64,000 nt of DNA from NCBI GenBank assembly GCA_965261945.1, contig CBDHEF010000002.1, positions 1,054,001 through 1,118,000 of the forward strand, in the 5' to 3' direction. The number at the start of each line of letters is the position of its first letter. Within the stretch, counting starts at the first letter, position 1. Position numbers and translations under genes: made by a program. The notes below the pieces were generated by a model. That model was not told the DNA's origin. It did not search any database and saw nothing but the letters and a program-made list of their open reading frames with translations. This document shows positions 1 to 7,696 of the stretch, one piece after another. Source of the DNA: VXOI01 sp965261945 (GTDB lineage: Bacteria > Chloroflexota > Dehalococcoidia > Lucifugimonadales > UBA3495).

Positions 1-77
1 TTGAGGTAAGTCTCGTAATCGCCGTTTTTATTCAGGCCAGGCAGGGTTTCCTCGGAGTGTCGTCAAGAGTCTGTTTC

Positions 78-176
78 CGTCATTCCCGCGAAAGCGGGAA
101 TCCAAAGGCCATTGGCAGCAAATGCGTATTTACCAGCTAACGGATTCTGGATTCCCGCGAAAGCGGGAATGACGGT
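78..176. repeat. MITE-like inverted repeat with hairpin ends
   Basis: Two copies of a 20-nt hairpin (ATTCCCGC stem, GAAA loop) lie about 70 bp apart. They are flanked in opposite orientation by CCGTC and GACGG, so the whole segment is a larger inverted repeat enclosing about 45 bp. There is no coding sequence inside. The layout looks like a small non-autonomous element or a pair of dispersed palindromes. Confidence 0.6.
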
Positions 177-230
177 GGAGCGGGAATGACGGTGACGTGG
201 GAATGACGGTGACGTGGGAATGACGGTGGA
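163..230. repeat. Four tandem 17-bp repeats
   Basis: Four consecutive 17-nt units of the form G(C/T)GGGAATGACGGTG(G/A)(A/C) follow directly from the right arm of the palindrome at 151-170. The array seems to have grown by duplication of the palindrome's outer flank. No coding potential is seen. Confidence 0.7.
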
Positions 231-429
231 TATGGCGGCAGGCCGCGAGGCAAATCAGTATCCCAATCAGAAACAGGGTTGAGCTTACGAAGCAGCTACC
301 CTCGCAGTCGAATAGTCATCAAAGATGCCAGGGTCTTTCAGTTGTCCTTCTCCCTTGAGAGAGAAGCATGGGGTGAGTATGGACCGTTCATACCTCTCAC
401 GGGCAGACTTGCGAGGTATTCACCCCCAA

Positions 430-464
430 CCCTAACCCTCCCCCTGGAGGGTTAGGGGACTTTT
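430..464 (+). terminator. 12-bp perfect stem plus T-run; dispersed repeat
   Basis: CCCTAACCCTCC (430-441) pairs perfectly with GGAGGGTTAGGG (446-457) across a 4-nt loop, and ACTTTT follows. It has terminator form but also belongs to the CCCTCxCCC/GGGxGAGGG palindromes scattered between genes here. The rest of 1-587 holds only repeats and no supportable gene. Confidence 0.5.
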
Positions 465-587
465 GCTGAAAACTGAAAGGCCCTGTCAAAGATGCAATGG
501 TGATTGCGTGGCCATGTGCAGTAGACTATTCTGGTAGCGCTACGAGCGAAACTTAGCTTTACCAATTTAACGGGAGGAGTGTTTGCT

Positions 588-779
588 ATGGCCGGTCCCA
601 AGCAATCCTACACCATCGAGTTGAATTCCGACCAAATGGCCTTCATCCGGCAGGCCAAGGAGAAGTACAACATTGCCAGCGAGGACAAGGCGATGCGGGT
701 GGTGCTGGACTACCTGATCACCAGCCCCGATATTCACGCCACGGTGTTCTCCGAACCCCGCTGCCTCCGCTGCGAATAG
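588..779 (+). CDS. Small conserved-looking protein, RHH-like, CxxC tail
   Basis: The 63-residue product starts at ATG 588, with GGGAGGAG at 572-579 placed about 8 nt upstream. A GTG at 579 is possible but sits inside that ribosome-binding site. A beta strand near residues 7-12 (SYTIEL) followed by two predicted helices resembles a ribbon-helix-helix or short DNA-binding fold, and the protein ends in CLRCE, a possible metal or redox CxxC. It stands alone, followed 10 nt later by a strong terminator, so it is a well-delimited monocistronic gene. The family is not recognised, and the DNA-binding role is inference from shape only. Confidence 0.7.
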   Translation: MAGPKQSYTIELNSDQMAFIRQAKEKYNIASEDKAMRVVLDYLITSPDIHATVFSEPRCLRCE

Positions 780-789
780 TAAAATCAAG

Positions 790-820
790 ACGGGCGGGTT
801 CACCCCGCCCGTTTTATTTC
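790..820 (+). terminator. Intrinsic terminator of the 63-residue protein gene
   Basis: ACGGGCGGG (790-798) pairs with CCCGCCCGT (803-811) around a short loop and is followed by a T-rich tract. It lies just past the stop codon at 779 and upstream of the convergent gene ending at 868. Confidence 0.85.
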
Positions 821-867
821 AGGGGCCGCAACAGATCACCTTCCTTCGCGGAAAGGCGCTGCCCCAG

Positions 868-1293
868 TTACCCCAACTGTGCCACGGCCTCCAGCGCCAG
901 CCGGTAGCCGTATACCCCGCAGCCGTAGACTGCGCCCTTGCATACGGGAAGCACCTGCGAGACGGCGCCGCGGGCGGTGGGGTTGGATACGTGGACTTCG
1001 TAGACCGGGAACTTGACCTGCGTGATCGCGCCGCGCAGCGGCCCGGCCACGGTGGTATAGCCCGCCGGGTTGATCAGAGCTGCGTCAAAGTCGCGGTCGT
1101 GGGCGTCGTACAGCGCGTTGACCACCTCTCCCTCGATGTTGGAGTGGAATAGCTCGATGTCTATGCCCAGCCCCTCGGCATAGCCCAGAATCTGCTCGTC
1201 AATTTCTTCCAGCGTGGCCGGGCCGAAAATCTCGACCTGGGACTTGCCCCGCATATTCATGCCCGCGCCCTGAATCACGAGAACCTTGCTCAT
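868..1293 (-). CDS. Type II 3-dehydroquinate dehydratase homologue lacking catalytic residues
   Basis: At 141 residues this matches the type II dehydroquinase flavodoxin-like fold: SNIEGE near 51, INPAGYT near 74, EVHVSN near 99 and a GYRLALEA tail. Against the family consensus, the catalytic Arg (usual REPxxYG) is Ser18, the catalytic Tyr is Phe23 and the catalytic His (usual THT) is Thr81. Asn75, His101 and Arg108 remain. The enzyme that normally interconverts dehydroquinate and dehydroshikimate in the shikimate pathway needs the lost Arg/Tyr pair, so this paralogue probably does another reaction or only binds a ligand. It follows the protoglobin gene in the same direction. Calling it plain aroQ would be misleading. 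Confidence 0.85.
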   Translation of the reverse strand: MSKVLVIQGAGMNMRGKSQVEIFGPATLEEIDEQILGYAEGLGIDIELFHSNIEGEVVNALYDAHDRDFDAALINPAGYTTVAGPLRGAITQVKFPVYEVHVSNPTARGAVSQVLPVCKGAVYGCGVYGYRLALEAVAQLG

Positions 1294-1317
1294 ATTTCTC
1301 CTCTCTCTGTAAGAACT

Positions 1318-1338
1318 CCCTCTCCCTCTGGGGGAGGG
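1318..1338. repeat. Dispersed CCCTCTCCC/GGGAGGG palindrome
   Basis: A short imperfect palindrome lies between the protoglobin and dehydroquinase-like genes. It is one of the intergenic GC-rich palindromes that recur at 430, 34766, 44257, 49337, 58246 and 62986. Confidence 0.55.
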
Positions 1339-1357
1339 TTGGCGTCCCCGGGGGGCC

Positions 1358-1936
1358 TTATTCCGCTCCCGGCCCGGTGAACTGGGGGCCTCCGGGGACG
1401 GGTTCGTTGGGGACTTCGGTAACGTATCCAGCCAGCATGATGTCCAGTTGGAGCATCAGCATCTTGTTCCACGCCGAAGCCGCGCGCATGGCCAGGTCCG
1501 GGTCGTCCAGCTCCCGGCGCAGCAGGTCGGTGACTGCTGACTGGATGTAGGAAATCGTGCCTACCATGAACCGCGACGGCACTGATCCCAAGTGGGCGCG
1601 GTGCAGCGGAGGATGGCTGTGGACGATGCCCATGGCCAGTACGCGAATGGGATAGTCCTGGTCCATCTGGAAGTCGATGGAGCCGCGCAGCCAGCGCATC
1701 AGGCTGTGCTTGCGCCTTGTCAGGCGTTCCTCATTGATTTCACCGCGCTCGTCGGCAAAGAAGCGGCGCGACCCCGGGAATTCCAGGAAGTTGTCATAAA
1801 CCGAGGCGGTCAATTCCTCGCCATGTTCCAGCACCACTTCCCGGGTTGCCTGAATCAGCTCCAGCCCGGCTTGGTCCAGACCAACGAAATCGGCGAGTTC
1901 CTGCATCCGCCCGGGCCAGTCGAAAACCTGTGTCAT
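1358..1936 (-). CDS. Protoglobin-domain heme protein
   Basis: The start is taken as ATG 1934-1936 because ACGGAG lies 6 nt upstream; upstream in-frame starts overlap the preceding gene or lack a good site. The 192-residue product fits the protoglobin/globin-coupled-sensor globin domain: an FVGLD pre-A segment, a central YDNFLEFPGSRRFF helix and RRKHSLMRWL, where His would be the proximal heme ligand. There is no attached signalling output domain, so it is a single-domain protoglobin that could bind O2, NO or CO. The C-terminal 20 residues are proline-rich and disordered-looking. Transcribed leftward after the MFS gene. Confidence 0.75.
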   Translation of the reverse strand: MTQVFDWPGRMQELADFVGLDQAGLELIQATREVVLEHGEELTASVYDNFLEFPGSRRFFADERGEINEERLTRRKHSLMRWLRGSIDFQMDQDYPIRVLAMGIVHSHPPLHRAHLGSVPSRFMVGTISYIQSAVTDLLRRELDDPDLAMRAASAWNKMLMLQLDIMLAGYVTEVPNEPVPGGPQFTGPGAE

Positions 1937-2039
1937 CAACAACTCCGTAGCAACCCAACTCGGCAGGCTGGGGCCCGTCTGAATATACCCCCTCGGCTTG
2001 CCAGGGGCAACCGGCCCGCTCATACGGCCTCGCCCAATG

Positions 2040-3296
2040 CTAGGCCGGTTCCGGCTGCGCCAGGGGCCTCCAGACCAGGGGCGTAAACGCGATTGCTGGT
2101 ACAAGCAGAACCAGTGAGGCCAAGGCATGAAGCGATATGGTCTGCTGTAATGTCAAAATGGACACCACGAAGAAGATTTCCAGGGCGCCGAGAAGGTTGG
2201 CGACGCCGATGCAGAAGCTGAGCAGTCCCATCATCTGCCCCCGCATTTCTGGCGGAGACACCAACATCATAATGCTGCTTTGCATCGTGGAAAAACCCGC
2301 CTGGCCGAGGCCGCTGACCAGCAGCAGCGCAAAGGCCGCGGCGTACCACGATGACCAGACGTAGGCGGCCGAAGCCAACAGCACGATGATAGAGCCAAAG
2401 GCGAAGTAGCGTCCGTGAAACCGGATTCCCCGCGTCGAGGCCATCATTGCCGCGCCCGCCAGATGTCCGAAGCCGTCGGCGGCCACCAGGAGGCCGACGA
2501 GGGCCGGGCCCACGACCAGCAGTTCCGTGCCCACGGCGGGTATGAACTGCTGCAATGGGAAGGCCCAGGCGTTCATCGCTATGGTTATTGTGAGCATCCC
2601 CACCAGGACCCCTGTTTTCCAGGCGAAACCGAAGGCGTTCGCCATCCCGCGCCAGATTGGCGGCAGGGCGGCGCGAAGGCCCACCTCCGGTATTCGCAGC
2701 CGCGTGATCAGCAGCAGGTTGTCGACGTGAACGAACAGCAGGAAAATGTAGGCCGCCGGGTATCCCCCAAATTCGATGAGCAACCCGCCCACCACCGGAC
2801 CGATCATCTTGCCGACATTCTGGGCGATTACGTCAAGGGACATCGCATTGACGAGCCGCCCCCGTCCAGCGATGTCAAAAATGCCGGTCCTCCGTGATGG
2901 GTCTTCGATGGCCTTGGTCGTCCCCTGGATAAACGCCACCACGAAAATGTGCCATGACTGCAAGGATTCCAGGCCGTACAACATCAGCGCCAACAGGCCG
3001 GCCACCGAGACTACATTGGAGGCCTGCATAAGCAGCATCACTCGCTGCCGGGGAAAGCGGTCGGCAATATAGCCGGCAATGGCCGACACAAAGGGCCGGG
3101 GGAGGTTGTTGAAGACCCAGAGCAGCATCAAGTACGCCGCCGGGGCTTCAATAACCTCTAATATCAGCAGGCTCCATACGAGAATCTCATTCCGGCGTCC
3201 GAACTCGGCAAGGATGCCCACGGACCAGATGATGCGGAAGTCCCGCTCCCGCATCAGGTCCACCGCCGTGCCGCGAATTCCGGAGATAGGTCTCAT
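2040..3296 (-). CDS. MFS transporter (EntS-like MFS_3 family)
   Basis: A 418-residue integral membrane protein with about 12 hydrophobic segments in two sets of six. The MFS loop between TM2 and TM3 is clear (GYIADRFPRQRVM near residue 75), and the second-half equivalent is weaker. The overall pattern is that of the MFS_3 exporters related to the enterobactin exporter. It probably exports a small molecule by proton antiport, but the substrate cannot be told. It is the first gene of a leftward set with the protoglobin (about 100 nt downstream) and the dehydroquinase-like gene. Confidence 0.8.
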   Translation of the reverse strand: MRPISGIRGTAVDLMRERDFRIIWSVGILAEFGRRNEILVWSLLILEVIEAPAAYLMLLWVFNNLPRPFVSAIAGYIADRFPRQRVMLLMQASNVVSVAGLLALMLYGLESLQSWHIFVVAFIQGTTKAIEDPSRRTGIFDIAGRGRLVNAMSLDVIAQNVGKMIGPVVGGLLIEFGGYPAAYIFLLFVHVDNLLLITRLRIPEVGLRAALPPIWRGMANAFGFAWKTGVLVGMLTITIAMNAWAFPLQQFIPAVGTELLVVGPALVGLLVAADGFGHLAGAAMMASTRGIRFHGRYFAFGSIIVLLASAAYVWSSWYAAAFALLLVSGLGQAGFSTMQSSIMMLVSPPEMRGQMMGLLSFCIGVANLLGALEIFFVVSILTLQQTISLHALASLVLLVPAIAFTPLVWRPLAQPEPA

Positions 3297-3491
3297 TGGC
3301 CTTCCGTTGCCTGCGCCGTCCTGCCGTGCTGGAATCCCCGTATTCTACGCTGTAACGCTCGGGGATGCGCCGTTATTGGCTGCGCGCTCTATCTTGACAG
3401 CCGAGGCAGGCCCCGCTAACTTGTGGCCGTTCATAGACTGCCGAAGTATGGTTTTGATTTGGTGGCTGCTTCGCATAGCGCCCATTATCCG

Positions 3492-3722
3492 ATGCCTCGC
3501 TCCGGCGTGGAGCGGGCCACTTCGTGGGACTTCCCGCCCGGAGGTCGTCATTGCCCGCTCATAATCGCCCATCGCGGCGACGTCGCCAACGCTCCCGAGA
3601 ACACCTTGGCCGCCTTCCAGCAAGCCCTTGAACGGGGAGCCGACGGAATAGAGCTGGACGTGCGGCTCACGCGAGACAGTCAGCTTGTCGTCTTTCACGA
3701 CCGCAGCCTGAAGCGAATCGGC
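3492..3722 (+). pseudogene. 5' fragment of glycerophosphodiester phosphodiesterase
   Basis: From about 3555 the frame encodes the unmistakable start of a GDPD TIM barrel: IIAHRGD, APENTLAAF, GADGIELDV and VVFHDRSL. These contain the metal/catalytic His-Arg-Gly, Glu-Asn, Glu-x-Asp and His-Asp elements. The family is about 230-250 residues long, but homology stops after about 55 residues of the domain. At about 3720 the frame runs directly into an unrelated transposase sequence. The gene is therefore a truncated remnant. The upstream start is uncertain: ATG 3492 lacks a clear ribosome-binding site. Confidence 0.8.
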
Positions 3723-4208
3723 GGAATGCGCCGCCTGGTGACCAACCGGATAGTGATGCGCAAGGCGCTGGCCGCCTCGGCCAACCCGCCCAAGACCATC
3801 AAGACCGACAAGTTGCGCTCCTACCTCCGGCCCATCAGGGAAATATTCCCCGAAGCCAAGCACATCCAGTCCGAGGGGCTGGCGTCCGAACTCGACAACA
3901 ACATCAGCGAGCGGCTGCAAGGGGCGTTCCGCCAGAGGACAAAGACGCTGCGGGGCCTGGACAACCTGGAGAGCGGGCAACGCTATCTCAACGGCTGGGT
4001 AATCACCTACAACTTCTTCAAAGACCATGAGGGGATAGGCGGCCGCCCGCCCGGTGAACTGACGCACAAGGTCCCACCCTTTGAGAAGTGGGCGGACGTG
4101 GCGAAGATGCCGAGGGTACGGCACCGGCGGCGCAATACCCGGAACTCCCCTGCCAGCAACCCGCCGGTCAAGGTGGAAGCCCCTAAGCCCAGGGCAATCG
4201 CGTCTTAA
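3723..4208 (+). pseudogene. 3' part of a DDE transposase fused to the GDPD fragment
   Basis: The sequence matches the C-terminal half of the transposase at 14708-15517: KTIKTDKLRSY, HIQSEG, NNISERLQG, RTKTLRGLD, GQRYLNGW and a proline-rich tail. It supplies the second Asp and the Glu of the DDE triad but lacks the first Asp, so it is inactive. The two copies differ at many positions, so insertion is old. Its stop codon lies within the left inverted repeat of the ISAs1 element, showing that this remnant was itself a target. Confidence 0.8.
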
Positions 4209-5416
4209 TGCCAGACTTGGCGGGGCATCAGAGATTGGGGAATGAGTGGGATGTGGTGAGGAGTGATGGAGAAGGGGCGTGGCGCGTCGGTGATGGATCA
4301 CTTTCAGGATTTGGAGGACCCCCGGATAGACCGCAGCAAGCGGCACGGATTACTGGACATACTTACCATCGCCATTTGTGCCGTCATCTGCGGCGCTGAC
4401 TCCTGGGTCTACGTGGAGATGTTCGGCAAGAGCAAGGAGGAATGGTTCCGCAGCTTCCTGGACCTGCCCAACGGCATTCCGTCCCACGACACCTTCGGCG
4501 ACGTGTTCTCCCGGCTGGACCCGGACCGGTTCCAGGAATGCTTTATGGAATGGAGCCAAGCGGTGGCGGATCTGTTGCCCGGAGAGGTGGTGGCCATCGA
4601 CGGCAAGACAGTGCGCCGCTCCCACGACAAAAGGGCGGGCAGGCAGGCCATCCATCTGGTCAGCGCCTGGGCTGCGGCCAACACCCTGACCCTGGGGCAG
4701 GTGAAGACGGTCAGAAATCCAATGAAATCACCGCCATACCCCGCTTGCTGGAACTGCTTGAGTTGAATGGGTGCATCGTTACCATCGACGCCATGGGCTG
4801 TCAGAAGGAGATTGCCCAAGGAATACTGGACCGGGGCGCGGACTGCCTGCTGGCGGTCAAGGAGAACCAGGGGCGGCTGTACCAGGATGTCCGGGACCTG
4901 TTTGGCGGGGCGGAGGAACTGGGCTGGGATGGCGTGCCTTACGACTACGCCACCACGCTGAACAAGGGCCACGGGCGGATTGAACGGCGGGAATGCTGGG
5001 CCATCAGCGACCCGGCCTGCCTGGGATACCTGAGCGCCGGTGGCGACTCGCCCGGACTGTGTTCGGTGGTGAAAGTGGTGGGCCGCCGGGACACGGACAC
5101 GGGCATCACGGTGCAACCGAGATACTACATAAGCAGTCTCGATGTCTCAGCGGAGCGGCTGCCGGAGGCGGTACGGGCCCACTGGAGCATAGAGAATTCG
5201 CTGCACTGGAGCCTGGACGTAACATTCCGGGAGGACCAGAGCCGGGTGCGCAAAGACCACGGCCCCCGGAACATGGCCACGCTGAGGCAGATATCCCACA
5301 ACCAGTTGAAGCGGGAAACCAGCCTGAAAGTGGGCATCCAGGGCAAACGGCTGCAAGCAGGATGGCGAGAGGACTACCTGCTGAAGGCGCTTCTCGCTTA
5401 AGACGCGATTGCCCTG
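4190..5416 (+). mobile_element. ISAs1-family insertion sequence with perfect 19-bp ends
   Basis: CAGGGCAATCGCGTCTTAA at 4190-4208 is the exact reverse complement of 5398-5416, giving a 1227-bp element of the size usual for the ISAs1 family. It encloses a single transposase gene. The flanks (4182-4189 and 5417-5424) do not match, so no target duplication is seen. That suggests later rearrangement or insertion without a retained duplication. Perfect ends suggest a young element, although its transposase is frameshifted. Confidence 0.9.
4266..5401 (+). pseudogene. ISAs1-family transposase, frameshifted
   Basis: The N-terminal part (LEDPRIDRSKRHGLLDIL, then GIPSHDTFGDVFSRLDP) and the central VAIDGKTVRRS, carrying the first catalytic Asp, are in one frame to about 4710. 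TIDAMGCQKEIA, VKENQ, HGRIERRECW and HWSIENSLHWSLDVTFREDQSR follow in the -1-shifted frame to 5401. Around 4708-4720 the sequence is one base short of the expected VKTDEKSNEI codons. No slippery heptamer is present, so this looks like an inactivating deletion rather than programmed frameshifting. Together the two parts would make about 378 residues, normal for the family. Confidence 0.85.
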
Positions 5417-5433
5417 CAACTTTTCCCGTGCGG

Positions 5434-5462
5434 TTGAGCCTGGATTCGGCAGGTGGTATAAT
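5434..5462 (+). promoter_or_regulatory. Sigma70-type promoter of tRNA-Asn
   Basis: TTGAGC at 5434-5439 and a perfect TATAAT at 5457-5462 are separated by 17 bp. Transcription would start about 35 nt before the tRNA. The promoter lies only 18 bp past the ISAs1 right end, so it escaped the insertion intact. Confidence 0.8.
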
Positions 5463-5503
5463 ACGAATCTGCAAGCCCGTCCCCTTCGGGCGGTTGCCAT
5501 CGC

Positions 5504-5578
5504 TCCCCGATAGCTCAGCGGTAGAGCGGGCGGCTGTTAACCGCTAGGTCGTAGGTTCGAATCCTACTCGGGGAGCCA
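5504..5578 (+). tRNA. tRNA-Asn (anticodon GTT)
   Basis: Acceptor strands TCCCCGA (5504-5510) and TCGGGGA (5568-5574) pair fully. The D-arm AGCTCAGCGGTAGAGC, the anticodon loop CTGTTAA with GTT, and the T-arm with GTTCGAATC are all standard. A G discriminator and an encoded CCA (5576-5578) follow. The adjacent recombinase remnant suggests that this tRNA served as an integration site. Confidence 0.97.
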
Positions 5579-5667
5579 CAGCTACAAAATGGGCGTCCGG
5601 AGTCGGCAAACTATGGACGGATGACCCGGAGTAACCGCCGGGTCGCAAAGCTGACCCAGCTTTGGGG

Positions 5668-5853
5668 ATGACCCAGCGGTTACGCGAAATACTTCAAGAC
5701 TATCTCCGGCGCCACCGCATCGAAGGCAGCACAGAAGCAACAGTCAAGTTCTGCGCTAAAGAATTGCGGCTGTTTCTACAGGACCTCGAAAAGATAGCCC
5801 CCCGATTGCCGGACCCTGGCAGATCTATCCCCTCTGCATATCCCCCAGCTCTA
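5668..5853 (+). pseudogene. Tyrosine recombinase, N-terminal fragment
   Basis: Sixty residues resembling the SAM-like core-binding domain of phage-type integrases (LREILQDYLRRHRIEGSTEATVKFCAKELRLFLQDLE). The gene begins 90 nt after tRNA-Asn and is interrupted by the IS5-family element at 5854. The rest of the gene resumes at 6719. Confidence 0.65.
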
Positions 5854-6716
5854 AGAGCCTGTCTACAATCTCTTCAGGATTAGCGCCGCGAAGGCGAGAA
5901 CCACCATTTGCAGGCTGGTATTGAGCTTTCCCTCGCAGTTCTTCCATAGCCGGCGGCGCTTCTCCAGCCAGGCGAAGGACCGCTCCACCACCCAGCGTTT
6001 CGGCAGCGCCACGAAGGTGTGCAGTTCGTTGCGTTTCACCACCTCCACCGAGGCTCCCAGCAGGTTCTGCACCTCCGCAGCAAAGGGCTTCCCGGTGTAG
6101 CCCCCGTCGACCATCACATTCTGCACCCGGCTCAGGTCGGCCCGGCTTTGTTCAAACATCGCCAAAGCCCCGGCCCGGCCGGTAACGTCGGCGGTGGTCA
6201 CATGAATCGCATGGGGCAACCCCTGGCTGTCCACCGCGACGTGGCGCTTGACCCCGGACACCTTCTTGCCCGCGTCATAGCCCTTGTTCTCCACGCTGTC
6301 GGTGTTCTTGACGCTCTGGGAGTCCACGATGCAGAAGCTGGTCTGCTCGCTCCGCCCATTGCTCTGCCGGGCCGCGCCAACCGATTGTTTTTAAGAGCCG
6401 CTCCAGAATGGACTCTTCCTCCGGGCCGGGGCGCTCACTCCATTGCCGGAAATACTTGTAGCAGGTGCGCCAGTCCGGGAAGTCCGCCGGGAGCATCCGC
6501 CACTGGCAACCGCTCTTGAGGAGGTAGAGCACGCCGCAGAAGACGTCGTACAGATCCACGGTGCGGGGCTTGGTCCGCCGGCGGGCCGATTCCAGCATGG
6601 GAAGAATCCGGGCGAATTGCTCCCGGCTGATGTCGCTGGGATAGGAATGAGACATGATTACCCTGCCTTGATAATAGTCTCAACTTAACATATCAAACAG
6701 ATCGTAGACAGGCGCT
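5854..6716 (-). mobile_element. IS5-family insertion sequence (IS427-like)
   Basis: The ends AGAGCCTGTCTAC (5854-5866) and the reverse complement of 6704-6716 (AGCGCCTGTCTAC) match at 12 of 13 positions. A TA dinucleotide flanks both sides (5852-5853, 6717-6718), consistent with the short TA-type duplication of this group. The 863-bp size is typical. It sits inside the tyrosine recombinase gene and reads opposite to it. Confidence 0.85.
5863..6655 (-). CDS. IS5-family transposase in two frames (orfA/orfB)
   Basis: The first frame (6655 down to about 6390) encodes ISREQFARILPML and GCQWRMLPADFPDWRTCYKYF. The second (to 5863) encodes VDSQSVKNTDS, YDAGKKVSGVKRH, MVDGGYTG and RWVVERSFAWLEKRRR, which carry the DDE residues. 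The homology changes frame by +1 at a run of five A (6388-6392, minus strand). Members of this IS group are known both as single ORFs and as two ORFs joined by frameshifting. A one-base expansion of the A-run or transcriptional slippage would each explain it. Full length would be about 260 residues. Confidence 0.8.
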
Positions 6717-6718
6717 TA

Positions 6719-7552
6719 GGCCACATGAAGGGGCGAGGGCTCAAACCTCGTTCAATCCGCACGCGGTGGCAAGCGATCACCACATGGCTGAACTGGGGCG
6801 TCGAATGGAAACTGATTGAGTCATCGCCGGCCAGCCAGGTCAAAGCTCACAAAGCGCCCAAGACCCGCAAGCTCTTTCTCACCTAGCAGCAATCTGGAGC
6901 CATGCTCGACCTTTGTGGCCACAACACCTTTGCCGGCGCTCGCAGGCAAACCATGCTGTGGATGATGGTCACTACCGGGGTCAGAAGAAACGAGATGTGG
7001 ATGTTGAAGAAGGATGATTTGGACTGGGACAATTCGGTGATCCGAGTGGGCTATGGCAAAGGCCAGAAAGAGAGGCAAATTCCATTTGAGCGGCACTGCC
7101 AGCGAGCGATGCTCCGCTACATACAACAACGACGGAATTCGCTTGATTGGCTATGGGTTACTGAAGAGGGAATCAGGCTGGGTTATGACGGAATCTGGCA
7201 GGACATGAAGCGGTTGGCGGAACGGGCTGAAGTGGAGTTGAAAGACGCCTGCCACATCTTCAGGAGAACTTTCGCCGCCAACGCCGTGAAGCAAAATATC
7301 CCTAGGCCGTACGTTCAGACAATCGCGGGCTGGTCGACACCCCAGATGCTGGACCATTGCGTGGCGGCGATGGAAGCCGAGGAGGAGACCATTGAAGCAT
7401 TCAGGGAGTTCAAGCCATTCGGAAAGCAGGAGCTCAGGCAAGGACAACCCGGGTACGACAAGATGCGCTTTGGCCCTCAGAACAGAAGAAAGTATCCCGG
7501 GATTTCGCCCCTTTTAGTATGGACCAGGATATGGAGATACGATATTCGGTAG
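6719..7552 (+). pseudogene. Tyrosine recombinase, C-terminal part (inactivated)
   Basis: This continues the recombinase beyond the IS: a core-binding end (IRTRWQAITTWLNW) and then a catalytic domain with TTGVRRNEMW (Arg I), HIFRRTF (His/Arg II) and GWSTPQMLDH. An in-frame TAG at 6884-6886 separates the two domains. The residue after DH, where the nucleophilic Tyr is expected, is Cys (codon 7358-7360). IS insertion, nonsense codon and loss of the Tyr make this a dead integrase. It lies between tRNA-Asn and the restriction operon, so the operon probably entered on an island that it once mobilised. Confidence 0.8.
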
Positions 7553-7696
7553 TCTTAAGCGCAAATTTTAAGACCGGTCGTTCGCGGTTTGATAGAATGG
7601 GTTCCAAAATCTGGCGGTTTACTGGCGGTTTAGTAGTTAGGTACTGTCGCCAGGTCTCACTTTGCCAAGAGCTACCGGCTCTCAAAGGTGTCAGAA

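Noticed and set aside
1290..2128. Longer N-terminal form of the protoglobin starting at 2128
   Set aside because: The extra residues overlap the MFS gene and are not globin-like; ATG 1936 has a proper ribosome-binding site.
3345..4346. 333-residue minus-strand ORF
   Set aside because: It is antisense to the GDPD fragment and transposase remnant, both of which have clear homology on the plus strand.
4700..4730. Programmed frameshift in the ISAs1 transposase
   Set aside because: No slippery heptamer or stimulatory structure, and the family normally has one ORF; a one-base deletion is simpler.
6884..6886. TAG in the integrase as programmed readthrough or pyrrolysine
   Set aside because: The gene is also split by an IS and lacks the catalytic Tyr, so decay explains the stop.
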